Source: a bacterium (lineage in GTDB: Bacteria > Zixibacteria > MSB-5A5 > GN15 > FEB-12). Taken from it: DNA of 6,309 nucleotides. Positions 1 to 6,140 of this stretch are shown here, piece by piece. The stretch covers positions 1-6,309 of the forward strand of contig DAOVOW010000123.1 of assembly GCA_030629485.1 (NCBI GenBank). Reading direction: 5' to 3'. Positions within the stretch are counted from its first letter, which is position 1. Every line of letters begins with the position of its first letter. The position numbers and the translations under genes were made by a program. The notes beneath the pieces were generated by a model, which was given only the letters and a program-made list of their open reading frames with translations, ran no database searches and was not told where the DNA came from.

Positions 1-256
1 GCTTGTTCACGGCGAAGCTGACAACAACTCCGGCACCTATCCGCTGCAGAGCAAACGCTTCTACTCGGCACTGAAAGGCCACGGGGCCACCGCGCGTTTG
101 GTGATGCTGCCTCACGAGAGTCATGGATACCGTAGCCGTGAATCGGTTATGCACATGCTCTGGGAGATGACTGAATGGCTGGACAAGTATGTGAAGAATG
201 CTGAACCGAGGGAGCACTTGAAGACAAAGGGTGAAGCAGGCGCCGAGGACAATTGA
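1..256 (+). CDS. Prolyl-oligopeptidase-family (S9) serine peptidase, C-terminal fragment
   Basis: Only the last 84 residues are in the window; the reading frame enters at base 2 and ends at TGA 254-256. The fragment is the end of an alpha/beta-hydrolase catalytic domain. 'LVHGEADNNSG' carries the expected catalytic Asp (codon at 20-22) and 'LPHESHGYRSRES' carries the expected catalytic His (codon at 122-124). The amphipathic segment 'MHMLWEMTEWLDKYVKN' is the usual closing helix. The catalytic Ser and any propeller domain lie upstream of the window. The wording is closest in my memory to the glutamyl-endopeptidase-like S9 group, many of which are exported, but that subgroup call is inference. 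The charged tail after 'KYVKN' is about 18 residues of low-complexity sequence. The downstream gene starts 54 nt later on the same strand with no hairpin terminator between, so co-transcription is possible. Confidence 0.9.
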   Translation, partial: LVHGEADNNSGTYPLQSKRFYSALKGHGATARLVMLPHESHGYRSRESVMHMLWEMTEWLDKYVKNAEPREHLKTKGEAGAEDN

Positions 257-301
257 TACACCGGCTGCTGTGCCCGTTTACATTTATAGACCTAAGATGT
301 T

Positions 302-305
302 GAGG
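302..305 (+). promoter_or_regulatory. Ribosome binding site for the phosphoesterase gene
   Basis: GAGG lies 5 nt before the ATG at 311. It supports that start, which also gives a proper signal peptide. Confidence 0.6.
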
Positions 306-310
306 TCCTT

Positions 311-2068
311 ATGAAGTTCACTACCGCACTAACAGCAGGATGGCGAGTTCCGCTCGCGATCCTTATCCTACTTGCCATGATGCCGACGGCAGACGTTGCG
401 GCGGCCTTCCGGTTCGTTGTCGTCGGTGATCGCACCGGCGGTCACGTGGAAGGAGTCTACGGAGAAATCCTCGATGAAGTTCAGCGCCTTCGCCCGGATT
501 TCGTTATGACGGTCGGTGACATGATCGAGGGATACACCGAAGACAGCACCCAGTTGAATTCAGAATGGAAGGAGTATTTGGGTCTGGTAGACAAGCTGTC
601 CATGCCGATCCATTACACACCCGGCAATCATGACATCACCAACGAAGTAATGCGGCCGTTTTACCTCCATTACATTGGCGAGCCCTACCACTCATTCGAT
701 TATGGCGACTGCCACTTTGTTGTAATAGACAACGCTCCCGGCGGCGGTGGTCCGGCCGAGCCACTCCCGGAGGAGCAATGGGACTGGCTGGTTAACGACC
801 TGACCGATCACGCTGATGCCGCCTACACGTTCGCTTTTTGTCACAAACCGTTCTGGTACGAGAACCGCTTCGAGGGCAAGCCGGACTCACTCCACGACCT
901 GTTCGTGCAGTACGGAGTCGACGCCGTCTTTACGGGCCATTATCATCGTTATTTCACGGCTGAACTTGATGGCATCCTATACACCGGCGTTGGATCATCC
1001 GGCGGCGGCGCCCGTTCGACATTCGAGTATCTTCAGTACCATTTCATGTGGGTTACGGTGGACGATCAGGGGATAGCTATCTCTCCGATCGACAAGAGCA
1101 GCGTGCAACCGTGGGACTATGTTACGGCTGAGAATATGCACCTGACCGGTCGCATTCAGCAGTTGGCGGTCAACATCAGCGACGCCATACCGGTGGTGGA
1201 TGATCTTGATATATCACTCGCCGGTCTGTCTGTCGACATTCGTAACCTCAGCGATGAGTATCCGGTGCTGGATACACTTCGCTGGGAAGTGCCTTCGGGA
1301 TGGAGCGTCCGACCGTCCAGTCTCGCGGTGTCGCTGGAGCCGGGCGAGGAGCAACAAGTGACCTTTGATGTCAGCGGAAGCGGTGACTTGTATCCGGTGC
1401 CGACCTTGTCACTTGCCTTTCCCATAGCGGATGACAAATCTGTAATAGTACAGCACGACCTGCGAGTCGCTCGGCAGGTAACATGCTTTGGTGCCGCCTC
1501 GCCTCCCGTGATTGATGGTGATCTCTCGGAAGCTCTCTGGCATGATCCGACAACAAGATTGTTCGGTCCGGACGGTACCGCGATGGAGATCGACTCGGTT
1601 CAGTTCTTCTTCGCGCACGACGAGAGTAACCTCTATCTTGGCGCCCTCTGTCACGAAAGCATAATCGACTCGCTTCGAGCCGACGTTACCGAGCGCGACG
1701 GCGCCGTCTATGGTGAGGATTGCGTCGGCTATTTTTTCCATCCGGTGGAGGGTTCCGACACAGTATACCAGGTCTACATTAATCCGTTGGGAACAGTATT
1801 TGACCAGCGAATAGTCTTTGACTCGACGGGGTGGTACGACACGGACCTTGATTGGAACGGTGACTTTGAGATCAAGACGGTTCGCGCCGACTCCTTCTGG
1901 TCGATGGAGGTACGTATCCCGTTCGCACAGCTTGGTGCTGCCGGACAACAAGGGGAGACGTGGCGGGTCAACTTTCGACGCAAGCAGAAACGTTTCGACA
2001 GCTCCACTGACTGGCAGGTGCCGATTGATTACGATCCCGCGACCTTCGGACGTCTGTCAATAGAGTAA
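311..2068 (+). CDS. Secreted calcineurin-like metallophosphoesterase with C-terminal CBM9-like domain
   Basis: The protein has 585 residues. Residues 1 to about 32 form a signal peptide (basic start, hydrophobic core, 'ADVAAA' cleavage region), so it should act outside the cytoplasm. Residues 33-260 are a metallophosphoesterase domain with metal ligands in order: D40 in 'VVVGDRTGG', D70 in 'VGDMIEGY', N106-H107 in 'TPGNHD', H178 in 'FCHKPFW' and H210/H212 in 'FTGHYHRY', followed by the loop 'GVGSSGGG'. Motif I has D-R-T in place of the usual D-x-H. Residues about 283-390 look like a beta-sandwich ('WEVPSGWSVRPSS', 'LEPGEEQQVTFDVSG'), similar to NEW/NPCBM-associated or Ig-like domains. Residues about 391-585 are a CBM9-like domain ('PPVIDGDLSEALW', 'FFFAHDESNLYLGAL', 'YQVYINPLGTVFDQ', 'WSMEVRIPFAQLG', 'WRVNFRRKQ'). 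It hydrolyses a phosphoester or similar bond in an unknown substrate; the C-terminal domain suggests binding to glycan or cell surface. Domain calls are firm; substrate is unknown. Confidence 0.88.
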   Translation: MKFTTALTAGWRVPLAILILLAMMPTADVAAAFRFVVVGDRTGGHVEGVYGEILDEVQRLRPDFVMTVGDMIEGYTEDSTQLNSEWKEYLGLVDKLSMPIHYTPGNHDITNEVMRPFYLHYIGEPYHSFDYGDCHFVVIDNAPGGGGPAEPLPEEQWDWLVNDLTDHADAAYTFAFCHKPFWYENRFEGKPDSLHDLFVQYGVDAVFTGHYHRYFTAELDGILYTGVGSSGGGARSTFEYLQYHFMWVTVDDQGIAISPIDKSSVQPWDYVTAENMHLTGRIQQLAVNISDAIPVVDDLDISLAGLSVDIRNLSDEYPVLDTLRWEVPSGWSVRPSSLAVSLEPGEEQQVTFDVSGSGDLYPVPTLSLAFPIADDKSVIVQHDLRVARQVTCFGAASPPVIDGDLSEALWHDPTTRLFGPDGTAMEIDSVQFFFAHDESNLYLGALCHESIIDSLRADVTERDGAVYGEDCVGYFFHPVEGSDTVYQVYINPLGTVFDQRIVFDSTGWYDTDLDWNGDFEIKTVRADSFWSMEVRIPFAQLGAAGQQGETWRVNFRRKQKRFDSSTDWQVPIDYDPATFGRLSIE

Positions 2069-2240
2069 ACCTGACCGGGATAGTCCTCGATTGCAGATTA
2101 TCTCCGCAGGCCAGCCGGTACAATATCCCACCCTGGAAACTCAGATCGAGGGCTTAAGGGAGCGTGCCCACGCCGACTTTTGGACTAACTCTGATGACAC
2201 CGGCGCTGTTCACCACCAGCTGGAGATTGATCTGGGTTAG
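2064..2240 (+). pseudogene. Possible decayed gene fragment (unrecognised)
   Basis: One frame is open from just after an in-frame TAG at 2061-2063 to TAG 2238-2240. From about 2091 it reads like real protein: 'LQIISAGQPVQYPTLETQ', 'IEGLRERAHADFWTNSDD', then 'TGAVHHQLEIDLG' at the stop. Codon choice is similar to that of the neighbouring genes. There is no ATG, and the only candidate start (TTG 2091) has no Shine-Dalgarno. It therefore looks like the 3' remnant of a lost gene rather than a small gene. I do not recognise the family. The ending vaguely resembles the 'W.EIDLG' strand of discoidin-type domains, which is too weak for a call. A chance open frame of this length is also possible. Confidence 0.3.
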
Positions 2241-2450
2241 AAGAACCAGCGCAAATCAGTCGCGTTGAGTGAAAGTCAGAATGCACGAAGCGCCTTAATT
2301 GATAGTAGTTACCGCTGATGTTGTATCCAAGTTCGAATTCTCGACGGATATACCTCAACTTTTCGGTCAGATGCTTTCAGTCACCAAATGCGATCTTAAT
2401 TTCCTGCTGAAACTTTCCTCAGTGATGTTTATTTACAATAAATTAAGTCG
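2241..2450. other. Convergent intergenic region, no gene seen
   Basis: This stretch separates the 3' end of the phosphoesterase side from the 3' end of cfa. It is AT-rich. The only symmetry noticed is the small AT-only dyad TTTATT-TAC-AATAAA at about 2429-2443, just past the cfa stop. It is not a convincing intrinsic terminator because the stem has no GC pairs. The + strand frame that is open from 2299 runs on into the cfa antisense strand and shows no protein-like features. Confidence 0.5.
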
Positions 2451-3572
2451 CTACCGGATCGAAGTATATCCACCAAGGATCCCCTTCTTCGATAATACAA
2501 TTTGCCATACCTGGTTTTCTCGTGCCCGAGACGATCCGGCAAGGGAATTCAAAAAATACTTCCACATGCGGTAGAACCGCTCGTCGTAGTGCGACTTAAG
2601 TTGTTCCCACCGGGCATCAAAATTCCTGAACCAGGCCATCAGCGTCTTGTCGTAATTAGCACCGAGGCTGTGCCAGTCCTCCATCACAAATAGTCCCTCA
2701 ATTGCGGCACCAATTTGTTTGAGGGCAGGAAGCACCGCGCCGGGGAATATGTATTTCTCAACAAATAAGTCGGGGGTTTTTGGCGGCTTGTTTGCACCTA
2801 TGGTCTGGAGGAGAAATAAACCATCATCGCTGAGACAACGGTCTACTACCTCCATATATGTCCGGTAGTTCTTGGGACCGACGTGCTCGAACATTCCCAG
2901 GGAGACTATATGATCGTACTGACCTGTGATATCACGGTAGTCTTGCAGCTTGAGCTCGATGGGGAGGCCGGCACACAACACCTGACCCAGATGAATTTGC
3001 TCCGTTGAATTGTTCACACCTACCACCGACACGTTGTACTTCTCGGCGGCAAATTTCGCGAAACTCCCCCAGCCACAACCGATATCTAGGAGTTTCATGC
3101 CTGGCTGAAGTTCCAATTTCTTACAGACCAAGTCTAACTTTGCTTCCTGCGCCGCATCCAGAGTGTCAGCACCTTTCCAATAGGCGCAGCTATAGACCAT
3201 GCGTTTGTCGAGCATGGCTTGGAATACATCGTTCCCCATATTGTAATGGTGCTCTCCCACTTCAAATGCTTTTGCCTTGCGTTGTCGATTGAGGAGAACC
3301 TGGCTGAAGAGGGTGACCTGTGTTTTCCAGTTACGGCGCACTTCGTCGCCAAGATTGGAACGAAGCAATCTGTAAAAAAAGGCATCGAGTTGTTGTGCAT
3401 CCCACCAGCCATCCATGTACGATTCACCAAGTCCGAGCGAACCTTGTCTGAGTACACGGCGGTAGAATTCGTCGTTGTACACCTTGATGTCCCATGGTCG
3501 ATCACCATTTAACCGGACATCTATACTCGAGAGGATTTCTTCCACAGCGGTTTTTAATTTATCGTATCGCAT
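2451..3572 (-). CDS. cfa: Cyclopropane-fatty-acyl-phospholipid synthase
   Basis: This enzyme transfers a methylene group from S-adenosylmethionine onto the double bond of unsaturated acyl chains in membrane phospholipids, acting at the inner face of the cytoplasmic membrane. The similarity to E. coli Cfa (382 aa) is evident along the whole length: 'LRQGSLGLGESYMDGWW', 'MVYSCAYWKGAD', SAM-binding 'LLDIGCGWGSFAKFAA', 'SVVGVNNSTEQ', 'LQDYRDI', 'GMFEHVGPKNY', 'FVMEDWH', 'NYDKTLMAWF'. I chose ATG 3570-3572 (373 aa) because GGAG lies 7 nt upstream. The frame is open to a TTG at 3600-3602 (383 aa), which has no Shine-Dalgarno. Counted from that TTG, numbering coincides with E. coli: C139, E239 and Y317 are present, but position 266 is Gln in 'FLLQTIG' (codon 2805-2807) where E. 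coli has His. Four 60-nt blocks I counted run about 40-48% GC against 52-63% in the phosphoesterase, which suggests different ancestry. No neighbouring fatty-acid genes. Confidence 0.93.
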   Translation of the reverse strand: MRYDKLKTAVEEILSSIDVRLNGDRPWDIKVYNDEFYRRVLRQGSLGLGESYMDGWWDAQQLDAFFYRLLRSNLGDEVRRNWKTQVTLFSQVLLNRQRKAKAFEVGEHHYNMGNDVFQAMLDKRMVYSCAYWKGADTLDAAQEAKLDLVCKKLELQPGMKLLDIGCGWGSFAKFAAEKYNVSVVGVNNSTEQIHLGQVLCAGLPIELKLQDYRDITGQYDHIVSLGMFEHVGPKNYRTYMEVVDRCLSDDGLFLLQTIGANKPPKTPDLFVEKYIFPGAVLPALKQIGAAIEGLFVMEDWHSLGANYDKTLMAWFRNFDARWEQLKSHYDERFYRMWKYFLNSLAGSSRARENQVWQIVLSKKGILGGYTSIR

Positions 3573-3579
3573 TTGGACG

Positions 3580-3583
3580 CTCC
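3580..3583 (-). promoter_or_regulatory. Ribosome binding site deciding the cfa start
   Basis: On the minus strand GGAG (3583 to 3580) sits 7 nt before ATG 3572-3570. This favours the 373-residue form over the TTG at 3602, in front of which no purine-rich match is seen. Confidence 0.6.
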
Positions 3584-3752
3584 GATGATTGATAGTTTCC
3601 AAATAGCAGTTTTTTGTATTGACCGAGATTTCCCATATAAGGGTTTCAGAAACATGGTTTATCCCTTTCAGTACTTTGAATACGCAATAATCTCCTCGAA
3701 TGGTCGAGAATTGCCTCGTTTCCCTGAGTGATCGCTCCTATGATCGTAAGAA
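3584..3752 (-). other. cfa upstream region with small dyads, no clear promoter
   Basis: This AT-rich stretch upstream of cfa must hold its promoter, but I find no -35/-10 pair better than four matches of six. Small symmetries are present: CCC-ATATAA-GGG (3632-3643), GTTTC-A-GAAAC (3643-3653) and CTCGA-ATGG-TCGAG (3695-3708). Any of them could be an operator half-site or chance; the sequence alone does not decide. Confidence 0.35.
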
Positions 3753-3793
3753 TCACGGCGTTTTTCCGTCGCCAGTCTTCTTGAAGCCGTCGG

Positions 3794-3820
3794 GTGGCCC
3801 ACCATTCATGGTGGGGCCAC
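3794..3820. repeat. Strong inverted repeat (12-bp arms, one bulge)
   Basis: Left arm GTGGCCCACCAT (3794-3805), two-base loop TC, right arm ATGGTGGGGCCAC (3808-3820). The arms are fully complementary except for one extra G in the right arm. No T-run follows on either strand, so it does not look like an intrinsic terminator. Confidence 0.75.
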
Positions 3821-3850
3821 AATTTCCCCCCGTAAACGGTGGGCCAGCTG

Positions 3851-3911
3851 CGTCATCCTGAGCGTTCCCCCCAACGTCATCCTGAGTGTTCCCCCCAACG
3901 TCATCCTGAGC
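3851..3911. repeat. 24-nt direct tandem repeat, 2.5 copies
   Basis: 'CGTCATCCTGAG' begins at 3851, 3875 and 3899, an exact 24-nt spacing. The first two units continue with (C/T)GTTCCCCCCAA and differ by one base. The third diverges after 'CGTCATCCTGAGC' into GGAGTCGAAGGG. The unit length is a multiple of three, which keeps the antisense frame open. Confidence 0.8.
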
Positions 3912-3949
3912 GGAGTCGAAGGGTGGCGTACCCTGTGGGCGGATACCGG

Positions 3950-3969
3950 ATACTGGCTTACGCCAGTAT
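3950..3969. repeat. Hairpin with perfect 8-bp stem
   Basis: ATACTGGC (3950-3957), loop TTAC, GCCAGTAT (3962-3969). It lies 90 nt past the stop of the dockerin gene at 4059. No U-tract follows on the minus strand, so a role as terminator is unsupported; it is more likely part of the dispersed repeat. Confidence 0.65.
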
Positions 3970-4058
3970 GACGACAACAGAGAAGAAGGATACCCTAACT
4001 TCATGGGCATGACAAACCCGGTAGGTTTCAGGTATGATGAAGCTCTTTCAACAGCCTG

Positions 4059-5057
4059 TTAGTTTCCCAGCAGTATCGTCTGCCGATCTACCAGTTGTAT
4101 CGGGTCCACAGGATTGTCTCGGGCATAGACCTCAGCGACATACGAACCAGGCGAGACATTGATCACGGTTGCAGTCACCATAAAGTAACACAGGCAGTAC
4201 TGCCAGTCATCGGAGATATTGAACTCGTAGAACCGCAAGGTATCTCCCACCTCGGAGAACTCTACCGCAATGATGCCGCCACAGTTGAAATAGCCGTTGA
4301 GATGTTCCATATCGAGGGTGTCCCCGTGGTAGTAGTAATTGACCTCAGCCGTGTCGTCTGCGCCGTAGCGTGGCAGGCAGCCGCTGTCCCAGTAATCGAT
4401 CAGCACGGGATTGTTTTCGGGGATGTCGAACTGCACGATACCGACAGTATCACCCCATATCCCTATCAGAACAAGAGTGTATGAACCCTCAGCCAGATTG
4501 TAGATGACGGACTCAAGATCAAACCAGCAGATGCAATCGCACTCCCATCCAGTGTCAGCCTCAAAGCCGGTGATCAAATCGCCGGCCAGGTTATAGTCAA
4601 CGTAGTACCATAGACAGCATTGGTAATAGGCGTCATCATGGTACACGTGAACATCGTTGCCAATCACTTCAACCCTCAGTGCGCCACGATCGCCGGTTGA
4701 CAATGCCGTAGACGTTTCCTTCTGAGCGACACCAAGCGTGGTGTCTCGGCAAGCCGCATCTATCTCAGAATGGTCCGTGATCACATCGAACGGGCAAACC
4801 GGTGGCGGGCAACCTCCAAACATGTAATCGATAAAAAAGACCAGGTCACCGATGTCGATCTGACCGTCGAAGTAGAAATCTGCTGTCGGCGGATATGGTA
4901 GCGGTGGTCCGCCCGTAAACATGTAGTCGACCAGGTAGACCAGGTCGGAAATATCCAGATTGCCGCTCATGTCCATGTCGCCACAGGTGGCTGCCATGCC
5001 GTTGCCGGCAAACGCCGTCAAGGCAACCGTCAACATTAGTACCGTTATCCTCTTCAT
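4059..5057 (-). CDS. Secreted dockerin-type protein with two Cys modules (paralogue 2)
   Basis: The protein has 332 residues and function unknown. Residues 1-23 are a signal peptide ('MKRITVLMLTVALTAFAG', cleavage near 'GMAA'). Residues 25-83 form a type-I dockerin-like pair of calcium loops right at the mature N-terminus: D27-x-D29-x-S31-G-x-L-D35-x-x-D38, then D60-x-Y62-x-D64-G-x-I-D68-x-x-D71. The second loop has Tyr where Asn/Asp is usual. After a linker come two related modules, about 128-212 and 238-330. Shared marks are Y-Y-Q-C147-C and Y-F-N-C259-G, then C175-I-C177-W-F and C288-L-C290-Y-F, then a 'GSY' turn. I know no family name for this module. Two-thirds of the length is shared with the gene at 5115-6089, from which it is separated by 57 nt. 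There is no C-terminal sorting signal that I recognise. Export and calcium binding are well supported; partner and role are not. Confidence 0.85.
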   Translation of the reverse strand: MKRITVLMLTVALTAFAGNGMAATCGDMDMSGNLDISDLVYLVDYMFTGGPPLPYPPTADFYFDGQIDIGDLVFFIDYMFGGCPPPVCPFDVITDHSEIDAACRDTTLGVAQKETSTALSTGDRGALRVEVIGNDVHVYHDDAYYQCCLWYYVDYNLAGDLITGFEADTGWECDCICWFDLESVIYNLAEGSYTLVLIGIWGDTVGIVQFDIPENNPVLIDYWDSGCLPRYGADDTAEVNYYYHGDTLDMEHLNGYFNCGGIIAVEFSEVGDTLRFYEFNISDDWQYCLCYFMVTATVINVSPGSYVAEVYARDNPVDPIQLVDRQTILLGN

Positions 5058-5064
5058 GATTTTT

Positions 5065-5069
5065 CCCTC
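5065..5069 (-). promoter_or_regulatory. Ribosome binding site for paralogue 2
   Basis: GAGGG (5069 to 5065, minus strand) lies 7 nt before ATG 5057-5055. It is a stronger match than that of the upstream paralogue. Confidence 0.65.
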
Positions 5070-5114
5070 TAATCCACGTGGGTCCTGTCAACTCTTGTTC
5101 TCAACTCATCTCCA

Positions 5115-6089
5115 TCAATGGAGAGTGATAACCTGCCGATCCAGCAGGAACTCCTCCAGCCAGGGATAATCCTGATTGTAAACCTCGGCAATGTAGGTGC
5201 CCGGAGGAATGCCGGCCACGATGACTGTCATGTCGTAATAGCACATGCACGGTACAGGGACCATGTCGTTCAGGTTATTCTCGTGAAAACGCAGGGTGTT
5301 ACCGATCCACTCGAACTCCACCACCAGTATGGCGCCACAGTTGAAGTATCCGTTGGGGTGATGCATACTCAGCGTACCACCCGACCATGAGTAGTTGACA
5401 TTCGGGTCACCCTCTTCCGGCCAGTCCTTCATTTGGCAGTCACCGATACTGACATCGATAATACCGGTTTCAATCACGGCAGTGTCGACGCCCACCAGGT
5501 CGCCTTCGATTCCAAACAGGGTAACCATGTATTCGCCCGGCGACAGACTGTGGATGACAGACTCAAGATCAAAGAAGCAATAGCAGTCACAAAACTCGCT
5601 GGTGTCGGTCTCAAAACCGAAAATCTGATTCCCGGTCTGGTAATACTCCACATAGTAGCCGAGGCAGCACTGGTAGTATGCCCCCGGGTGGTATACGTGA
5701 ATCTCGTTACCGACAGCTTCGATGTACATGCCGCCCTCCGACGGCGGTGAGCCGTCCCCACCTTCCTCCGGCAAGCACCCGCCGCTGTTGTCGGTGTGGT
5801 TGTCGATTACCTCAAATGGGCATAATGGTTCGCAGCCGCCCGGCAGCACAAACCAGCAATCGACCCAGCAGACAAGGTCGCTGATGTCGATCTGACCGTC
5901 TCCATTACAGTCAGCGGTGGCTGGGAAGGGCAGAGGCGGGCCGCCGATGAACATGTAATCGACCAGGTATACCAGATCGGCGATGTCGATACTGCCGCTG
6001 AAATCCATATCACCGCATACCGGTTCACTACTCTCACTACTGACCGCCGCCAGCAGCAGAAACAATGTGAGAAACGCTAGTTTTCGCAT
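5115..6089 (-). CDS. Secreted dockerin-type protein with two Cys modules (paralogue 1)
   Basis: The protein has 324 residues and function unknown. It begins with a signal peptide ('MRKLAFLTLFLLLAAVSS', cleavage between about residues 17 and 22; no lipobox Cys). Residues 25-86 hold two dockerin-type calcium loops, D27-x-D29-x-S31-G-x-I-D35-x-x-D38 and the canonical D60-C-N62-G-D64-G-x-I-D68-x-x-D71. The helix after loop two is unusual ('DLVCWVDCWF', two Cys). A Gly/Ser/Pro-rich linker ('GGDGSPPSEGG') leads to module A (about 122-206: Y-Y-Q-C141-C, C169-Y-C171-F-F-D) and module B (about 230-322: Y-F-N-C251-G, C281-M-C283-Y-Y-D, 'LLDRQVITL'). Each module matches the same-position module of the next gene better than its own partner. 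The start has only a weak Shine-Dalgarno (GGA about 9 nt upstream). A promoter lies 52 nt upstream and the paralogue follows after 57 nt, so this is probably the first gene of a two-gene operon. Confidence 0.85.
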   Translation of the reverse strand: MRKLAFLTLFLLLAAVSSESSEPVCGDMDFSGSIDIADLVYLVDYMFIGGPPLPFPATADCNGDGQIDISDLVCWVDCWFVLPGGCEPLCPFEVIDNHTDNSGGCLPEEGGDGSPPSEGGMYIEAVGNEIHVYHPGAYYQCCLGYYVEYYQTGNQIFGFETDTSEFCDCYCFFDLESVIHSLSPGEYMVTLFGIEGDLVGVDTAVIETGIIDVSIGDCQMKDWPEEGDPNVNYSWSGGTLSMHHPNGYFNCGAILVVEFEWIGNTLRFHENNLNDMVPVPCMCYYDMTVIVAGIPPGTYIAEVYNQDYPWLEEFLLDRQVITLH

Positions 6090-6140
6090 TACTTCAATCC
6101 ATATGTTGTGTGCTCGAAAAACGTGCTATGATACAAATAA

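Larger units (their letters stand above)
3753..4010. repeat. Intergenic patch of palindromes and short tandem repeats
   Basis: This patch has no credible gene. It contains, from left to right, a long inverted repeat (3794-3820), a partial third copy of the 'GGTGGGCC' arm near 3839-3845, three direct copies of a 24-nt unit starting at 3851, 3875 and 3899, and a hairpin (3950-3969). The motif 'CGTCATCCTGAGCGGAGTCG' and the 'CTGGC..GCCAG..TGACG' hairpin are, from memory, typical of dispersed intergenic repeats found in many copies in bacterial genomes. When translated on the minus strand it yields an 85-residue open frame with repeated 'AQDDVGGN', a familiar artefact of such repeats. Its copy number in this genome cannot be judged from one window. 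Confidence 0.65.

Noticed and set aside
1409..1951. 180-codon minus-strand open frame inside the phosphoesterase gene
   Set aside because: It lies wholly antisense to a gene with clear domains, and its own translation shows no motif or signal.
2299..2574. 91-codon plus-strand open frame running into the 3' end of cfa
   Set aside because: No ribosome binding site, no recognisable motif, and its second half is antisense to a well-supported gene.
3600..3602. TTG as the cfa start codon
   Set aside because: The frame permits it and it gives a length near that of E. coli Cfa, but no Shine-Dalgarno precedes it, while ATG 3572 has GGAG at 7 nt. Not excluded entirely.
3794..3820. Intrinsic terminator for the dockerin operon
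   Set aside because: The stem is strong but no U-tract follows on the minus strand and it lies more than 230 nt past the stop codon.
3851..3911. CRISPR array
   Set aside because: The 24-nt units are contiguous direct repeats with no spacers between them, and no cas gene is present.
3753..4010. 85-residue minus-strand open frame with 'AQDDVGGN' repeats
   Set aside because: It is the translation of palindromic and tandem DNA repeats, has no Shine-Dalgarno and no protein-like composition; the period of 24 nt merely keeps the frame open.
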